This document shows positions 52,591 through 61,600 of a stretch of 64,000 bases of DNA, one piece after another. The stretch comes from Marifrigoribacter sp047730175. Lineage in GTDB: Bacteria > Bacteroidota > Bacteroidia > Flavobacteriales > Flavobacteriaceae. The notes below the pieces were generated by a model. That model saw nothing but the letters and a program-made list of their open reading frames with translations, was not told the origin of the DNA and made no database searches. Position 1 is the first letter of the stretch, and each line of letters opens with the position of its first letter. Position numbers and translations under genes: made by a program. Location of the stretch: NCBI RefSeq assembly GCF_047730175.1, contig NZ_CP159833.1, positions 2,046,001 through 2,110,000 on the forward strand, read 5' to 3'.

Positions 52591-54861
52591 ATGGCATTCG
52601 ATATTGAAATGATTAAAAAAGTGTATGCTCAAATGACTGAACGAGTTGATAAAGCACGTGAAATTGTCGGAAGACCTTTAACACTTTCAGAAAAAATATT
52701 ATATAATCATCTTTGGGATGGAAAAGCATCCAAAGCATTTACAAGAGGTAAAGACTATGTTGACTTTGCACCAGACAGAATTGCTTTACAGGATGCAACT
52801 GCACAAATGGCACTATTGCAATTTATGCAAGCAGGTAAAAGCAAAGTTGCAGTGCCCACTACAACTCACTGTGATCATTTAATTCAAGCAAAGCAAGGAG
52901 CGAAGCCAGATTTAAAAACGGCTAATGAAACCAGTAATGAAGTGTTCAATTTTCTTGAATCTGTTTCAGATAAATACGGAATAGGATTTTGGAAACCGGG
53001 AGCTGGAATAATTCATCAAGTGGTTTTAGAAAATTATGCTTTCCCAGGAGGAATGATGATAGGTACCGATTCACATACTGTAAATGCAGGTGGATTAGGA
53101 ATGGTAGCTATTGGTGTTGGAGGAGCTGATGCTGTAGATGTAATGGCAGGTATGCCTTGGGAACTTAAATTTCCAAAATTAATTGGAGTTAAGTTAACAG
53201 GAAAACTAAATGGTTGGACTGCATCTAAAGATGTTATATTAAAAGTTGCTGGAATTCTTACAGTAAAAGGAGGAACAGGAGCAATTGTTGAATATTTTGG
53301 ACCTGGCGCTTTAAACTTATCTTGTACTGGGAAAGGAACGATTTGTAATATGGGTGCTGAAATTGGTGCAACAACCTCAACATTTGGTTACGATGATTCA
53401 ATGGAACGTTTTTTACGTGCTACAGATAGAGCAGATATCGCAGATGAAGCAAATAAAATAAGACCTTACCTAACAGGTGACGATGAGGTGTATGCAAACC
53501 CGGAACAATATTTTGATGAAGTAATTGAAATTAATTTATCTGAATTAGGACCACTTTTAAATGGACCTTTTACTCCAGATTTATCTACAGAAGTTGGTTC
53601 TGCAATGACAACGAAAGCTAAAGCTAACGATTGGCCAATTAATGTAGAATGGGGATTAATAGGTTCTTGTACCAATTCTTCATACGAAGATTTGTCAAGA
53701 GCATCTTCGATTGCACAACAAGCTTTAGATAAAGGCTTAAAGATGAAAGCTGAATTAGGAATCAATCCAGGTTCTGAACAAGTGCGGTATACAGCTGATC
53801 GAGATGGAATCTTAGGAATCTTCGAAAAGTTGGATGCTAAAATATTCACGAATGCTTGTGGACCTTGTATTGGTCAATGGGCAAGGTATAGTGATCCTAA
53901 AAATGCACCTAAAAATAGTATTGTGCATTCATTTAATAGAAATTTTGCGAAACGTGCGGATGGAAATCCAAATACGCATGCATTTGTAGCATCACCAGAA
54001 TTAACTGCAGCAATCGCTATTGCAGGTCGTTTAGATTTTAATCCTTTAACAGATAAATTGATTAACGAAAACGGTGAAGAAGTAATGTTCGACGAGCCTA
54101 CAGGATGGGAATTACCACCAAAAGGATTCGAAGTTGAAGATAATGGGTATTTAGAACCTGTTGAAGATGGAAGTGGAATTAATGTAAGTGTTAGTGAAAC
54201 TTCTGAAAGACTTCAATTATTAACTCCATTTGAACCTATTCAAGATGAAGATTTGCAAGGTGTAAAGTTATTAATTAAGGCATTTGGTAAATGTACTACA
54301 GATCATATTTCAATGGCGGGACCTTGGTTACGCTATAGAGGGCATCTAGATAATATATCTAATAACTGTTTAATTGGAGCTGTAAATGCTTATAATAAAC
54401 AAACTAACTTTGTAAAGAGTCAGTTAAATGGAGAGTATGATGCGGTACCAAAAACAGCTCGTGCTTATAAGGCAGAAGGTGTTAATACAATCGTTGTAGG
54501 AGATCATAATTATGGTGAAGGTTCTTCAAGAGAACATGCTGCAATGGAACCTCGTCATTTGGGAGTAGCTGCAGTGATCGTAAAATCTTTTGCAAGAATT
54601 CATGAAACAAACCTTAAGAAACAAGGAATGTTAGGACTTACTTTTGCTATTGAATCTGAATATGATTTAATCCAAGAAGATGATACGTTTAACTTTGTAG
54701 ATATTTCAAGTTTTGCTCCTGGGAAACAACTTACTTTAGAAGTGGTTCATACCGACGGAAGTAAAGATATTGTGATGTTGAATCATACGTATAACAATTC
54801 TCAAATTGAATGGTATCGTGAAGGTTCTGCTTTAAATTTAATTAAAAAACAAAACGCTTAG
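52591..54861 (+). CDS. Aconitate hydratase (mitochondrial-type AcnA)
   Basis: This 756-residue protein starts at ATG 52591 (MAFDIEMIKKVYAQM), supported by the promoter element just upstream. It isomerises citrate to isocitrate in the TCA cycle through a [4Fe-4S] cluster. Cluster Cys residues are in IGSCTNSSYEDL and TNACGPCIGQW. Substrate-binding motifs are TTHCDHLIQA, GTDSHTVNAGGLG and GDHNYGEGSSREHAAMEPR (catalytic Ser). The sequence resembles the eukaryotic mitochondrial enzyme more than enteric AcnA or AcnB. It is monocistronic with a strong terminator. Confidence 0.96.
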   Translation: MAFDIEMIKKVYAQMTERVDKAREIVGRPLTLSEKILYNHLWDGKASKAFTRGKDYVDFAPDRIALQDATAQMALLQFMQAGKSKVAVPTTTHCDHLIQAKQGAKPDLKTANETSNEVFNFLESVSDKYGIGFWKPGAGIIHQVVLENYAFPGGMMIGTDSHTVNAGGLGMVAIGVGGADAVDVMAGMPWELKFPKLIGVKLTGKLNGWTASKDVILKVAGILTVKGGTGAIVEYFGPGALNLSCTGKGTICNMGAEIGATTSTFGYDDSMERFLRATDRADIADEANKIRPYLTGDDEVYANPEQYFDEVIEINLSELGPLLNGPFTPDLSTEVGSAMTTKAKANDWPINVEWGLIGSCTNSSYEDLSRASSIAQQALDKGLKMKAELGINPGSEQVRYTADRDGILGIFEKLDAKIFTNACGPCIGQWARYSDPKNAPKNSIVHSFNRNFAKRADGNPNTHAFVASPELTAAIAIAGRLDFNPLTDKLINENGEEVMFDEPTGWELPPKGFEVEDNGYLEPVEDGSGINVSVSETSERLQLLTPFEPIQDEDLQGVKLLIKAFGKCTTDHISMAGPWLRYRGHLDNISNNCLIGAVNAYNKQTNFVKSQLNGEYDAVPKTARAYKAEGVNTIVVGDHNYGEGSSREHAAMEPRHLGVAAVIVKSFARIHETNLKKQGMLGLTFAIESEYDLIQEDDTFNFVDISSFAPGKQLTLEVVHTDGSKDIVMLNHTYNNSQIEWYREGSALNLIKKQNA

Positions 54862-54883
54862 TTAACTATAAAATTGATGTATA

Positions 54884-54914
54884 AAAACTCTTTTGATGAT
54901 TTCAAAAGAGTTTT
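54884..54914. terminator. Bidirectional terminator after aconitase
   Basis: A 13-bp stem (aaaactcttttga / tcaaaagagtttt) with a 5-nt loop is flanked by A's and T's. It serves aconitase and the convergent nucleotidyltransferase gene, whose stop is 6 bp past it. Confidence 0.85.
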
Positions 54915-54919
54915 TTATT

Positions 54920-55774
54920 TTAGTAATGTTCTTGAATATATTTTTTCATGATCTCAATGTCTTCTTTTGAAGTCAGGTCAGGAACATGTTCATGAAAAGG
55001 AATGCCTTTCATCGCTTTAGGGAATTCATTACACATGTTTAATAAAGCTGTCGGAAGCTCTTTTTCATTTCTTTCTTTATGAATAGGACAAGAGGCTAAA
55101 AACGGAAAAAACATTTTCCCATTAAATTTAAAGATATTCATACTCACACGAAACTTTCCTTTTATGTCTTTATATTGATTAGCTTCTTCAAGAGAAGGCT
55201 TTTCTATAATATCTTTTAAAAAATTTTCAGAATCAAATTGTATTAATGCAAACCTTGAAACTCTTTCTAATGAGAATAAAAGTCCGTCACGATCGTAACT
55301 AATTAAGGCATTGTTGTATCGATTTTCTCTAAGAACTTTAAGCACCTCAACCGAATATAGATTATCACTATTACAGACGGTAAATGATTCATTTTGAAGA
55401 TTTGGGTATTGTTCTAATGCTTGAAAAACAGCATCTGCAGTGCCAAATGGCTTTACTCTTTCCTTTGGAATAAATTGAGTTGCATATGAAAGTTGCAAGC
55501 CATTATAGATATTGTTCTCTTTTTTTATTCCGTAGTGAGATTTAAATAATGAAGCTTCTTCGCCTACAATTAGATAAATATTTTTATAACCAGCATTTTC
55601 GGCATTCAATAACAAAAAGTCTAACAATGGTCGATTAGAACTTCCTAAACCAATTAGTGCTTTACTTTTTGTGTTTGCATGTTGGATTTCTTCTTCTGAA
55701 AGGGATGTATTTCCAACAGAAGATTTCATCCTTGAAGAAGCTCCTGCAGCTAATATGAGTAAGTTTGTATGCAT
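54920..55774 (-). CDS. Sugar-phosphate nucleotidyltransferase family protein
   Basis: This 284-residue GT-A-like nucleotidyltransferase has the NTP site LLILAAGASSRM and a Lys-containing stretch KSKALIGLGSSNRPLLDFLL. SFTVCNSDNLYSVEVL supplies a metal Asp. It probably activates a sugar phosphate, but no second domain or cluster identifies the sugar. It follows the Gfo/Idh/MocA gene on the same strand (60 bp), so the two may be co-transcribed, perhaps for glycan use. Confidence 0.85.
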   Translation of the reverse strand: MHTNLLILAAGASSRMKSSVGNTSLSEEEIQHANTKSKALIGLGSSNRPLLDFLLLNAENAGYKNIYLIVGEEASLFKSHYGIKKENNIYNGLQLSYATQFIPKERVKPFGTADAVFQALEQYPNLQNESFTVCNSDNLYSVEVLKVLRENRYNNALISYDRDGLLFSLERVSRFALIQFDSENFLKDIIEKPSLEEANQYKDIKGKFRVSMNIFKFNGKMFFPFLASCPIHKERNEKELPTALLNMCNEFPKAMKGIPFHEHVPDLTSKEDIEIMKKYIQEHY

Positions 55775-55833
55775 TAGATATTATTTGAGAACCATGTGTA
55801 ACATTAATTTGAAATGCGCTTCAAAAGAATAAA

Positions 55834-57195
55834 TTAATAGGAGTCTTTTATCCAATTATAAGGTTTTCTTTTCACCCAATTTCCTCTGGTAAAATCTGGG
55901 AAATCTTGGGGTTCACCATTATTAGCTATTGAAGCTTCAGAAAGAGGAGTAATAGCACTCCAAGCTGCAGCATCGTATACATCTAGTGGAGGTGCAATAT
56001 TTTTCTTTGCAGATTCTACAAAGGCTTGTAGTACAAAAAAGTCCATGCCTCCATGTCCAGATCCTGAAGCATGTTCACCATATTTTTTCCATAAAGGATG
56101 GTCGTATTCTTTTAACCAGTTTGTAGCATCATCCCATTGATGCGATTTTTCTGCTTTGCCTTCAATATAAATTCTATTGCCGTCTACTTCCCAAATACCG
56201 TCACTTCCTTGAACTCTAAATCCGAGTGAATAGGGGCGAGGAGAATTACAATCGTGTGTTACAATAATAGTTTCTCCATTCGATGTTTCTATCATAGATG
56301 TAATAATATCGCCCTGTTTAAATTTTAGTTTAGCATTAGGATGATCTTTACCTCCATTTTTGACTATATAATTATGAATTCCAACACCTTTAGTTGCCAT
56401 TGACGTAATAGTTTCAAATCGGTTGCCACGATTAATATCACTCATCATAGCAATTGGACCGACACCATGTGTAGGGTAGACATCTGCATTTCTTAAAAGA
56501 GAATGCTGAGTTCTCCAAGCAGATTCAGAAATTCCTTTTTCACCAAATTCTACTCCTTTACCATAAGCTGTTTTTCCATCATTTAATTTTACAAAACGTA
56601 AATCATGTTGGTACCCACATCTAAAATGTAATAATTCACCAAATAAGTTTTGTTTTGCCATATTTAGAACAGCCATGATATCTCTGCGATAGCAAACATT
56701 TTCTAAAATCATTAAATGAGATCCAGTTTCTTCATGAGTATTCACTAAATCCCAACATTCTTCCATTGTGTTGGCAGCAGAAACTTCAAGTCCTGTATAT
56801 TTTCCAGCAAGCATCGAATCTTTTGCCATACGGGTATGCCAAAGCCAAGGGGTCGAAATGATAATCGCATCGATTTCTTTTAAGGCAAGTAGATTCCTGT
56901 AATCGTAATCATATTTGCCAAATACTTGAGGTTTCTTTTGCCCTGCTTTTGCAATCATATCAAGTGCAATCGTATTTCTTCTAGGATCAATATCACATAT
57001 GGCGATTACATTAATATCATCTCTTAACAATGAATTGTTTAAATGGTTGGTACCTCTTAAACCCACTCCAATAAAACCAACATTTAGTTTTTCTTTGCTA
57101 GAATTTAAATTCGAACCAAATGTTAATTGAGGTGCTAATGCGATACCGGTTCCTATGATGGCTGATTGCTTGACAAAATCTCTTCTTGAACTCAT
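55834..57195 (-). CDS. TAT-exported Gfo/Idh/MocA family oxidoreductase
   Basis: This 453-residue protein starts with a twin-arginine signal (SSRRDFVKQSAIIGTGIALA). A Rossmann NAD(P) domain (VGFIGVGLRGTNH, AICDIDPRR) and the dehydrogenase C-terminal domain with EVSAANTMEECWDL and CGYQHDLRF follow. Periplasmic members include glycoside hydrolase family 109-like enzymes that use tightly bound NAD to cut glycosidic bonds. The histidine-rich VYPTHGVGPIAMM and HASGSGHGGMDF fit that type. The substrate is not determined. It is upstream of the nucleotidyltransferase gene. Confidence 0.92.
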   Translation of the reverse strand: MSSRRDFVKQSAIIGTGIALAPQLTFGSNLNSSKEKLNVGFIGVGLRGTNHLNNSLLRDDINVIAICDIDPRRNTIALDMIAKAGQKKPQVFGKYDYDYRNLLALKEIDAIIISTPWLWHTRMAKDSMLAGKYTGLEVSAANTMEECWDLVNTHEETGSHLMILENVCYRRDIMAVLNMAKQNLFGELLHFRCGYQHDLRFVKLNDGKTAYGKGVEFGEKGISESAWRTQHSLLRNADVYPTHGVGPIAMMSDINRGNRFETITSMATKGVGIHNYIVKNGGKDHPNAKLKFKQGDIITSMIETSNGETIIVTHDCNSPRPYSLGFRVQGSDGIWEVDGNRIYIEGKAEKSHQWDDATNWLKEYDHPLWKKYGEHASGSGHGGMDFFVLQAFVESAKKNIAPPLDVYDAAAWSAITPLSEASIANNGEPQDFPDFTRGNWVKRKPYNWIKDSY

Positions 57196-57290
57196 ATGAT
57201 TATAAATTGATAAAGATTATTAAAATAAATTATTCATTAAAAAGAGGATCTAATTTGTTAGCTTTATCCTGTTTTATCAACTAAGAATGA

Positions 57291-57854
57291 ATGAAGAAAT
57301 TTATTAAAAAAAATTGGAGTAACGTTATTTTTTTGGTGTTAATTATTCTTTTAGTATTTCCTCAAACTAGGATGCCTATACAAGTTGGCTTACAACGATT
57401 AATATCTTTTAGTCCTTCTGAGATAAAAGTTGATGATAGAGAACATTTAACTGATTATAAATGGAATCTAACTTCCTTGGATGCTGAAAGAATAGATTTT
57501 TCACAATCTAAAGGCAAGATTGTATTAATAAATTATTGGGCGACATGGTGTCCGCCTTGTGTTGCTGAAATGCCAGATTTACAAGAATTATATACAACTT
57601 ATTCAGATCAAGTAGATTTTTATTTTATTTCTTCAGAAGAAAAAGAGAAACTAGAAAATTTTCTAACTAAGAAAAATTATAGCCTTCCTGTTTATATTCA
57701 AACAGAAAAATCACCAGATTTATTAGAAACAACCTCCTTGCCCACTACTTTTTTAATTTCAAAAGCAGGTGAGATCATTATGCGTAAAACAGGTGCCGCA
57801 AATTGGAATAGTGATTCGGTTCATGAAATAATAGATAAGCTACTCAAAGAATAG
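57291..57854 (+). CDS. TlpA-like membrane-anchored thiol-disulfide oxidoreductase
   Basis: This 187-residue protein has an N-terminal anchor helix (~10-27) and a thioredoxin fold with WCPPC in LINYWATWCPPCVAEMPDL, plus cis-Pro in TTSLPTTFLIS. It is typically a periplasmic reductant for cytochrome c maturation or envelope disulfides. The sequence between the anchor and active site is longer than the minimum, as in TlpA/ResA proteins. It converges on the serine hydrolase gene 3 bp away. Confidence 0.94.
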   Translation: MKKFIKKNWSNVIFLVLIILLVFPQTRMPIQVGLQRLISFSPSEIKVDDREHLTDYKWNLTSLDAERIDFSQSKGKIVLINYWATWCPPCVAEMPDLQELYTTYSDQVDFYFISSEEKEKLENFLTKKNYSLPVYIQTEKSPDLLETTSLPTTFLISKAGEIIMRKTGAANWNSDSVHEIIDKLLKE

Positions 57855-57857
57855 TTT

Positions 57858-58979
57858 TCACCTATTTTTACGTTTCATTTCTTGGATATATATTTCTCTT
57901 CCTAGTTGAGCTAAAAATGGTATGCCGGTTTCTTCATATTCATAAACAGCATCATTAAAAACAGCGTTTTTATTCACTAGAATAGTTGCAGAAAGTATGA
58001 ATTTTACATCACTTACTTGGTCTTCGATGTAAGCAGTTTCAGTTATTGTTCCATAGGCAGATCCAACTTTATTATATATTTTCACTCCATCTGGAATATG
58101 TTCTTGACTATCTCCATAGATAAAAAATTTGCAGTAACTATCATAATATTCAGATCCATCATAACCAAGTTTTCGAGGAGGCTTACTCATGACATTTTTT
58201 AAATAATCTTTTGAAGCTGGTGAAAGATTAAAACGTTGATTTATAGGAAAAGTTTTTTCGAAAAATAAGTGTTTAATAGTATTGTGCTGGGTCACTAAAG
58301 GATAATAGTTTTTTTCTGAAAAAGTCATAGGCTCAGAAATAAGAGCGCCATCTTTCATAAAACCTTTTCCTTTGTTTGTACTTTGGACATATATGGTATC
58401 TATCTTATTATCTTTTTTAAGAGCAATATTTCTAGAAGATATAAACTTTATTTTTTTTCTGTCTTGTTGAGATGCATTTTCAGTTTCTATGCGATGTGCA
58501 ATTCGTACAGGAGTTATTTTTAAAGCTCTTAACCGCTTGTTCATATAATCTCTTCCCAAAAATTCATACAGCCTATTATACGCTTCATTATCACTCACTG
58601 CAAAAATTTGACGAACATCATCATTGATACTATGCAAAATAGTGTCGCCTTCAATTAAGTATTCTAATTCTGGATTTAAAAATGCAGTTTTGTCAGTAAA
58701 CTCAAGTGCTAAAATTGCAGCAGGAAGCTTAACTGTGCTAGCAGGATAAAAATAGTTTTGATTATTTAATTGAAAGCTATAATCTGTAAATACTGTTTTT
58801 CCTGTTTCATCTTTATTAATTTGAGTATAGATTATTTGAACTTCATGTTCACTTAAATTATCCATTACCTTTTTTATTGCGGGATGTTGACTTTTCAATG
58901 CATTATCCAAAGACGAATTAATTTCAGTCTTACATGAAATCAAAAGAAAAGTAATAATAACAAGTATATACTTCATCAC
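57858..58979 (-). CDS. Class A beta-lactamase-like serine hydrolase (lipoprotein)
   Basis: This 373-residue lipoprotein (ILVIITFLLISC lipobox) has a beta-lactamase/transpeptidase fold. The SxxK motif is in FYPASTVKLPAAI, the SDN motif in FAVSDNEAYNRL, and a KTG-like box in YNKVGSAYGTI where Val replaces Thr. No omega-loop Glu of class A beta-lactamases is convincing, and there is a long insertion between SDN and KVG (~190-260). It is probably a cell-wall or esterase-type hydrolase; antibiotic hydrolysis should not be assumed. Confidence 0.87.
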   Translation of the reverse strand: MMKYILVIITFLLISCKTEINSSLDNALKSQHPAIKKVMDNLSEHEVQIIYTQINKDETGKTVFTDYSFQLNNQNYFYPASTVKLPAAILALEFTDKTAFLNPELEYLIEGDTILHSINDDVRQIFAVSDNEAYNRLYEFLGRDYMNKRLRALKITPVRIAHRIETENASQQDRKKIKFISSRNIALKKDNKIDTIYVQSTNKGKGFMKDGALISEPMTFSEKNYYPLVTQHNTIKHLFFEKTFPINQRFNLSPASKDYLKNVMSKPPRKLGYDGSEYYDSYCKFFIYGDSQEHIPDGVKIYNKVGSAYGTITETAYIEDQVSDVKFILSATILVNKNAVFNDAVYEYEETGIPFLAQLGREIYIQEMKRKNR

Positions 58980-59089
58980 ATAAAAATTTTAAAAGACAAA
59001 AATATAATTTATTAATTTAGATATAAAAATATTTAGAATAACCTTTTGAAAAAGATTAGTCCAATCCTCTAACATTCATTATTTTTGCA

Positions 59090-59097
59090 ATGCTAAA
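59090..59097 (+). promoter_or_regulatory. Bacteroidota -7 promoter element for sucC
   Basis: TATTTTTG matches TAnnTTTG, 17 bp before the sucC ATG at 59115. No good -33 TTTG at the usual distance. Confidence 0.5.
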
Positions 59098-59114
59098 ATG
59101 AGAAACACTCTATT

Positions 59115-60305
59115 ATGAATTTACACGAATATCAAGGAAAAGAAATACTAAACAGTTTTGGTGTTGAGATACAAAGAGGAATAGTAGCACAAACACCTGC
59201 TGAGGCAGTTGAGGCTGCAAAAAAACTAACTGAAGATACTGGTACTGGATGGCATGTGGTTAAAGCACAAATTCATGCTGGTGGACGTGGAAAAGGTGGT
59301 GGAGTAAAGTTGGCAAAAAGTCTTCAAGAGGTTGAGCAAATAGCAAGTGAAATTCTAGGAATGAGCTTAATTACCCCTCAAACAAGTGCTGAAGGAAAAA
59401 TAGTTCATCAAGTTCTTATTACTGAAGACGTTTATTATCCAGGAGAAAGTGAACCATCAGAATTTTACATGAGTGTTTTATTAAACCGAGGTACTGGTAA
59501 AAACATGATTATGTATTCTACAGAAGGAGGAATGGATATTGAAGCTGTTGCTGAAGATACACCTCATTTAATTTTTCATGAAGAAATTGATCCAGCATTA
59601 GGTTTATTATCTTTTCAAGCTCGCAAAATAGCTTTTAATTTAGGATTGTCAGGAATGGCTTTTAAACAAATGACAAAATTTGTTTCAGCATTATATACTG
59701 CTTATATAAAATCTGATTCTTCGCTTTTTGAAATTAATCCAGTTTTAAAAACAAGTGATAATCGTGTGATTGCTGTTGATGCTAAAGTAACTATCGATGA
59801 TAATTCATTGTTTAGACATAAAGAATATGAAGCTTTAAGAGACCTTCGCGAAGAAAACCCAATTGAGGTTGAAGCAATGGAAGCAGGTCTAAACTATGTG
59901 GATTTAGATGGAAATGTGGGTTGCATGGTAAATGGAGCTGGATTAGCAATGGCAACCATGGATTTAATAAAGCAAGCAGGTGGAGAACCAGCAAATTTTT
60001 TAGATGTTGGAGGTACTGCAGATGCTGAACGTGTAGAAGCAGCTTTTCATCTTATTTTAAAAGATCCTAATGTAAAAGCTATACTAGTAAATATTTTTGG
60101 TGGTATCGTACGATGTGATCGTGTAGCGCAAGGAATTGTAGATGCTTATAAAAACATGGGTAATATCGAAGTTCCTATTATTGTACGTTTACAAGGTACA
60201 AATGCAGATATCGCTAAAGAATTAATTGATAATAGTGGATTAGATGTTCAAAGTGCTATCGAATTTCAAGAAGCTGCTGATAAAGTACAGGCAGTTTTAG
60301 CATAA
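59115..60305 (+). CDS. sucC: Succinyl-CoA synthetase (ADP-forming) beta subunit
   Basis: This 396-residue protein starts MNLHEYQGKEILNSFGVE, the family opening. The ATP-grasp domain has KAQIHAGGRGKGGGVKL, SLFEINPVLKT and DAKVTIDD. The C-terminal phosphohistidine-interaction domain has GCMVNGAGLAMATMDLI, FLDVGGTAD and NIFGGIVRCD. It forms succinate and ATP from succinyl-CoA with SucD. The sucD gene is not adjacent, as is usual in flavobacteria. It has its own promoter and terminator. Confidence 0.97.
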   Translation: MNLHEYQGKEILNSFGVEIQRGIVAQTPAEAVEAAKKLTEDTGTGWHVVKAQIHAGGRGKGGGVKLAKSLQEVEQIASEILGMSLITPQTSAEGKIVHQVLITEDVYYPGESEPSEFYMSVLLNRGTGKNMIMYSTEGGMDIEAVAEDTPHLIFHEEIDPALGLLSFQARKIAFNLGLSGMAFKQMTKFVSALYTAYIKSDSSLFEINPVLKTSDNRVIAVDAKVTIDDNSLFRHKEYEALRDLREENPIEVEAMEAGLNYVDLDGNVGCMVNGAGLAMATMDLIKQAGGEPANFLDVGGTADAERVEAAFHLILKDPNVKAILVNIFGGIVRCDRVAQGIVDAYKNMGNIEVPIIVRLQGTNADIAKELIDNSGLDVQSAIEFQEAADKVQAVLA

Positions 60306-60330
60306 ATAACCGAGTATATAAAGATTAGTT

Positions 60331-60356
60331 AAAGCCTTAAATTATTTTAAGGCTTT
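60331..60356 (+). terminator. Terminator of sucC
   Basis: An 11-bp stem (aaagccttaaa / tttaaggcttt) with a ttat loop and a run of T residues, 25 bp after the stop. Confidence 0.85.
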
Positions 60357-60470
60357 TTTTTGTTTTGATACAAGCTTGCGTTAAGGATTCGTTAAAAATG
60401 TTTTCGATTTGTAACAAAAGTATGAGTATGGTCGTCTTCTTAGTATATCAATCATTTAAATCAAACAATC

Positions 60471-60806
60471 ATGAGAAAAGTAAATGTAATTTTAATGGCC
60501 TTTGTACTTTTACTAAGTACAACAATCTTAACTGCTGCTGAGAATCCAACAGATCCAAAAAATAATACATCTGAAGAAATTTATGAATTATTAAAAGACC
60601 CAGGATTTGTAATAGAAGTTGAAACAACAGCCTTTGTAACTTTTGTAGTTAACAAAGAAAATGAAATCGTTGTTTTATCTGTTAAATCTAATAATGAAGC
60701 AATGGAAAAATTTATTAAGCAACGTCTTAATTATAAAAAAATAGAATCTTATAGTACAATAGGAAAAGAATATATAGTTCCTGTTAGGATGACAGCTGAT
60801 TTATAA
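60471..60806 (+). CDS. Small secreted hypothetical protein
   Basis: This 111-residue protein has a signal peptide (~1-22, cleavage after LTAAE). The mature part is a short alpha/beta domain (FVTFVVNKENEIVVLSVKS, then a helix MEKFIKQRL and the strand GKEYIVPVRMTA), loosely like the TonB C-terminal/energy-transducer fold, which also ends in a variable strand pair. No function is recognised. It is a single gene between two terminators. Confidence 0.78.
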   Translation: MRKVNVILMAFVLLLSTTILTAAENPTDPKNNTSEEIYELLKDPGFVIEVETTAFVTFVVNKENEIVVLSVKSNNEAMEKFIKQRLNYKKIESYSTIGKEYIVPVRMTADL

Positions 60807-60824
60807 TTCATATTCAGACAATTT

Positions 60825-60858
60825 AAATCCTGTTACTGCTTTGGCGGTAACAGGATTT
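60825..60858 (+). terminator. Terminator of the 60471 gene
   Basis: A 12-bp stem (aaatcctgttac / gtaacaggattt) and a T-run, 18 bp after the stop and 17 bp before the TerB-like gene. Confidence 0.85.
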
Positions 60859-60875
60859 TTTTTTATTTTTAAAGT

Positions 60876-61274
60876 ATGAAAAAAGAAGACAATTTAGCTT
60901 TAGTTAGTGATTTAATACTATTAGCAAGAGCTGATGATAAAGTTACATTATCTGAATATGATTTTATCATGCGATTGGCCTTTAGAATGGATTTAGAAAA
61001 AAGTGATGTAGATCAATTATTTGAAAACCCATTACCCTCTAAAAATAGTTTCTCTGAAATAGAAAGAATTACTCATTTTTATAAAATGGTACTTCTTATG
61101 AATGTTGATCGAGAAACTCATGAGAAAGAAATCCTTGCGATTAGAAATTTTGGACTTAATATGGGTATTAGAGAAGGAGTGATTAATCAAGTATTAATAC
61201 AAATGGAAAAATATGATGATAAAGTTATTCCCTCAAAAGAGCTGATTAAAATATTTAAGACATTTTATAATTAA
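60876..61274 (+). CDS. TerB-like helical protein
   Basis: This 132-residue all-helical cytosolic protein has the TerB/DjlA-N pattern: LILLARADDKVTLSEYDFI in helix 1, a second acidic loop DRETHEKEILAIRNFGLNMGI, and a short C-terminal helix. TerB-fold proteins bind metal through acidic residues and are linked to stress systems, but isolated single copies such as this have no known role. No other ter gene is present. Confidence 0.75.
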   Translation: MKKEDNLALVSDLILLARADDKVTLSEYDFIMRLAFRMDLEKSDVDQLFENPLPSKNSFSEIERITHFYKMVLLMNVDRETHEKEILAIRNFGLNMGIREGVINQVLIQMEKYDDKVIPSKELIKIFKTFYN

Positions 61275-61438
61275 TATAAAATAAGTAAGTTTAAATACTT
61301 TTTTGCGAGAAAAAATATAAGTTTGAAGATTTTTATTTTTAAACGACTTATATGAAAGTATTATGCATACATTATATCTAAAAACATAAATACCTGAAAA
61401 CTAGCGCTAAAAATTGTTTAAGTTTTTAAAAATGTTTG

Positions 61439-61446
61439 TATTTTTG
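61439..61446 (+). promoter_or_regulatory. Promoter element of a candidate small RNA
   Basis: TATTTTTG matches TAnnTTTG, with TTG at 61414-61416 (22-bp spacer, slightly long). No gene follows on this strand before a strong terminator at 61561-61590. Confidence 0.5.
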
Positions 61447-61451
61447 CACTG

Positions 61452-61600
61452 TTAAAAAAGATAAACTCAATTATTTTAGAAATAAAAATTGAGAAAGAAA
61501 TTAAAGGGAATGGTTGAGAATTTCGTAATTGAAATTTAATTTGGTTAGTTAGTTGATAATGACCACGTATTACTCAATCGGTACGTGGTCTCTTTTTTTG
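61452..61600 (+). ncRNA. Candidate small RNA of about 150 nt
   Basis: It begins just after a promoter element and ends at a terminator with a T-run. Three stem-loops are visible: ctcaatt/aattgag (61466-61493), aatttc/gaaatt (61519-61536), and gaccacgta/tacgtggtc (61561-61590). A 9-codon frame (MVENFVIEI) lies between them. No homology to 6S RNA, tmRNA or another named class is recognised. Its 3' end is antisense to the end of rluF. Confidence 0.35.
61561..61590 (+). terminator. Strong + strand terminator overlapping the rluF 3' end
   Basis: A perfect 9-bp GC-rich stem (gaccacgta / tacgtggtc) is followed by tcttttttt. It overlaps the rluF stop codon and last codons in antisense. Confidence 0.75.

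Noticed and set aside
57858..58979. Reading the serine hydrolase as an antibiotic-resistance beta-lactamase
   Set aside because: The KTG box is KVG, the omega-loop Glu is not convincing and there is a long insertion, so resistance cannot be supported.
47071..60380. Shared 13-mer TACAAGCTTGCGT near 47077-47089 and 60369-60381
   Set aside because: Only two copies, the surrounding bases differ, and one lies in a promoter spacer and the other in a gene-free gap; chance is a fair explanation.
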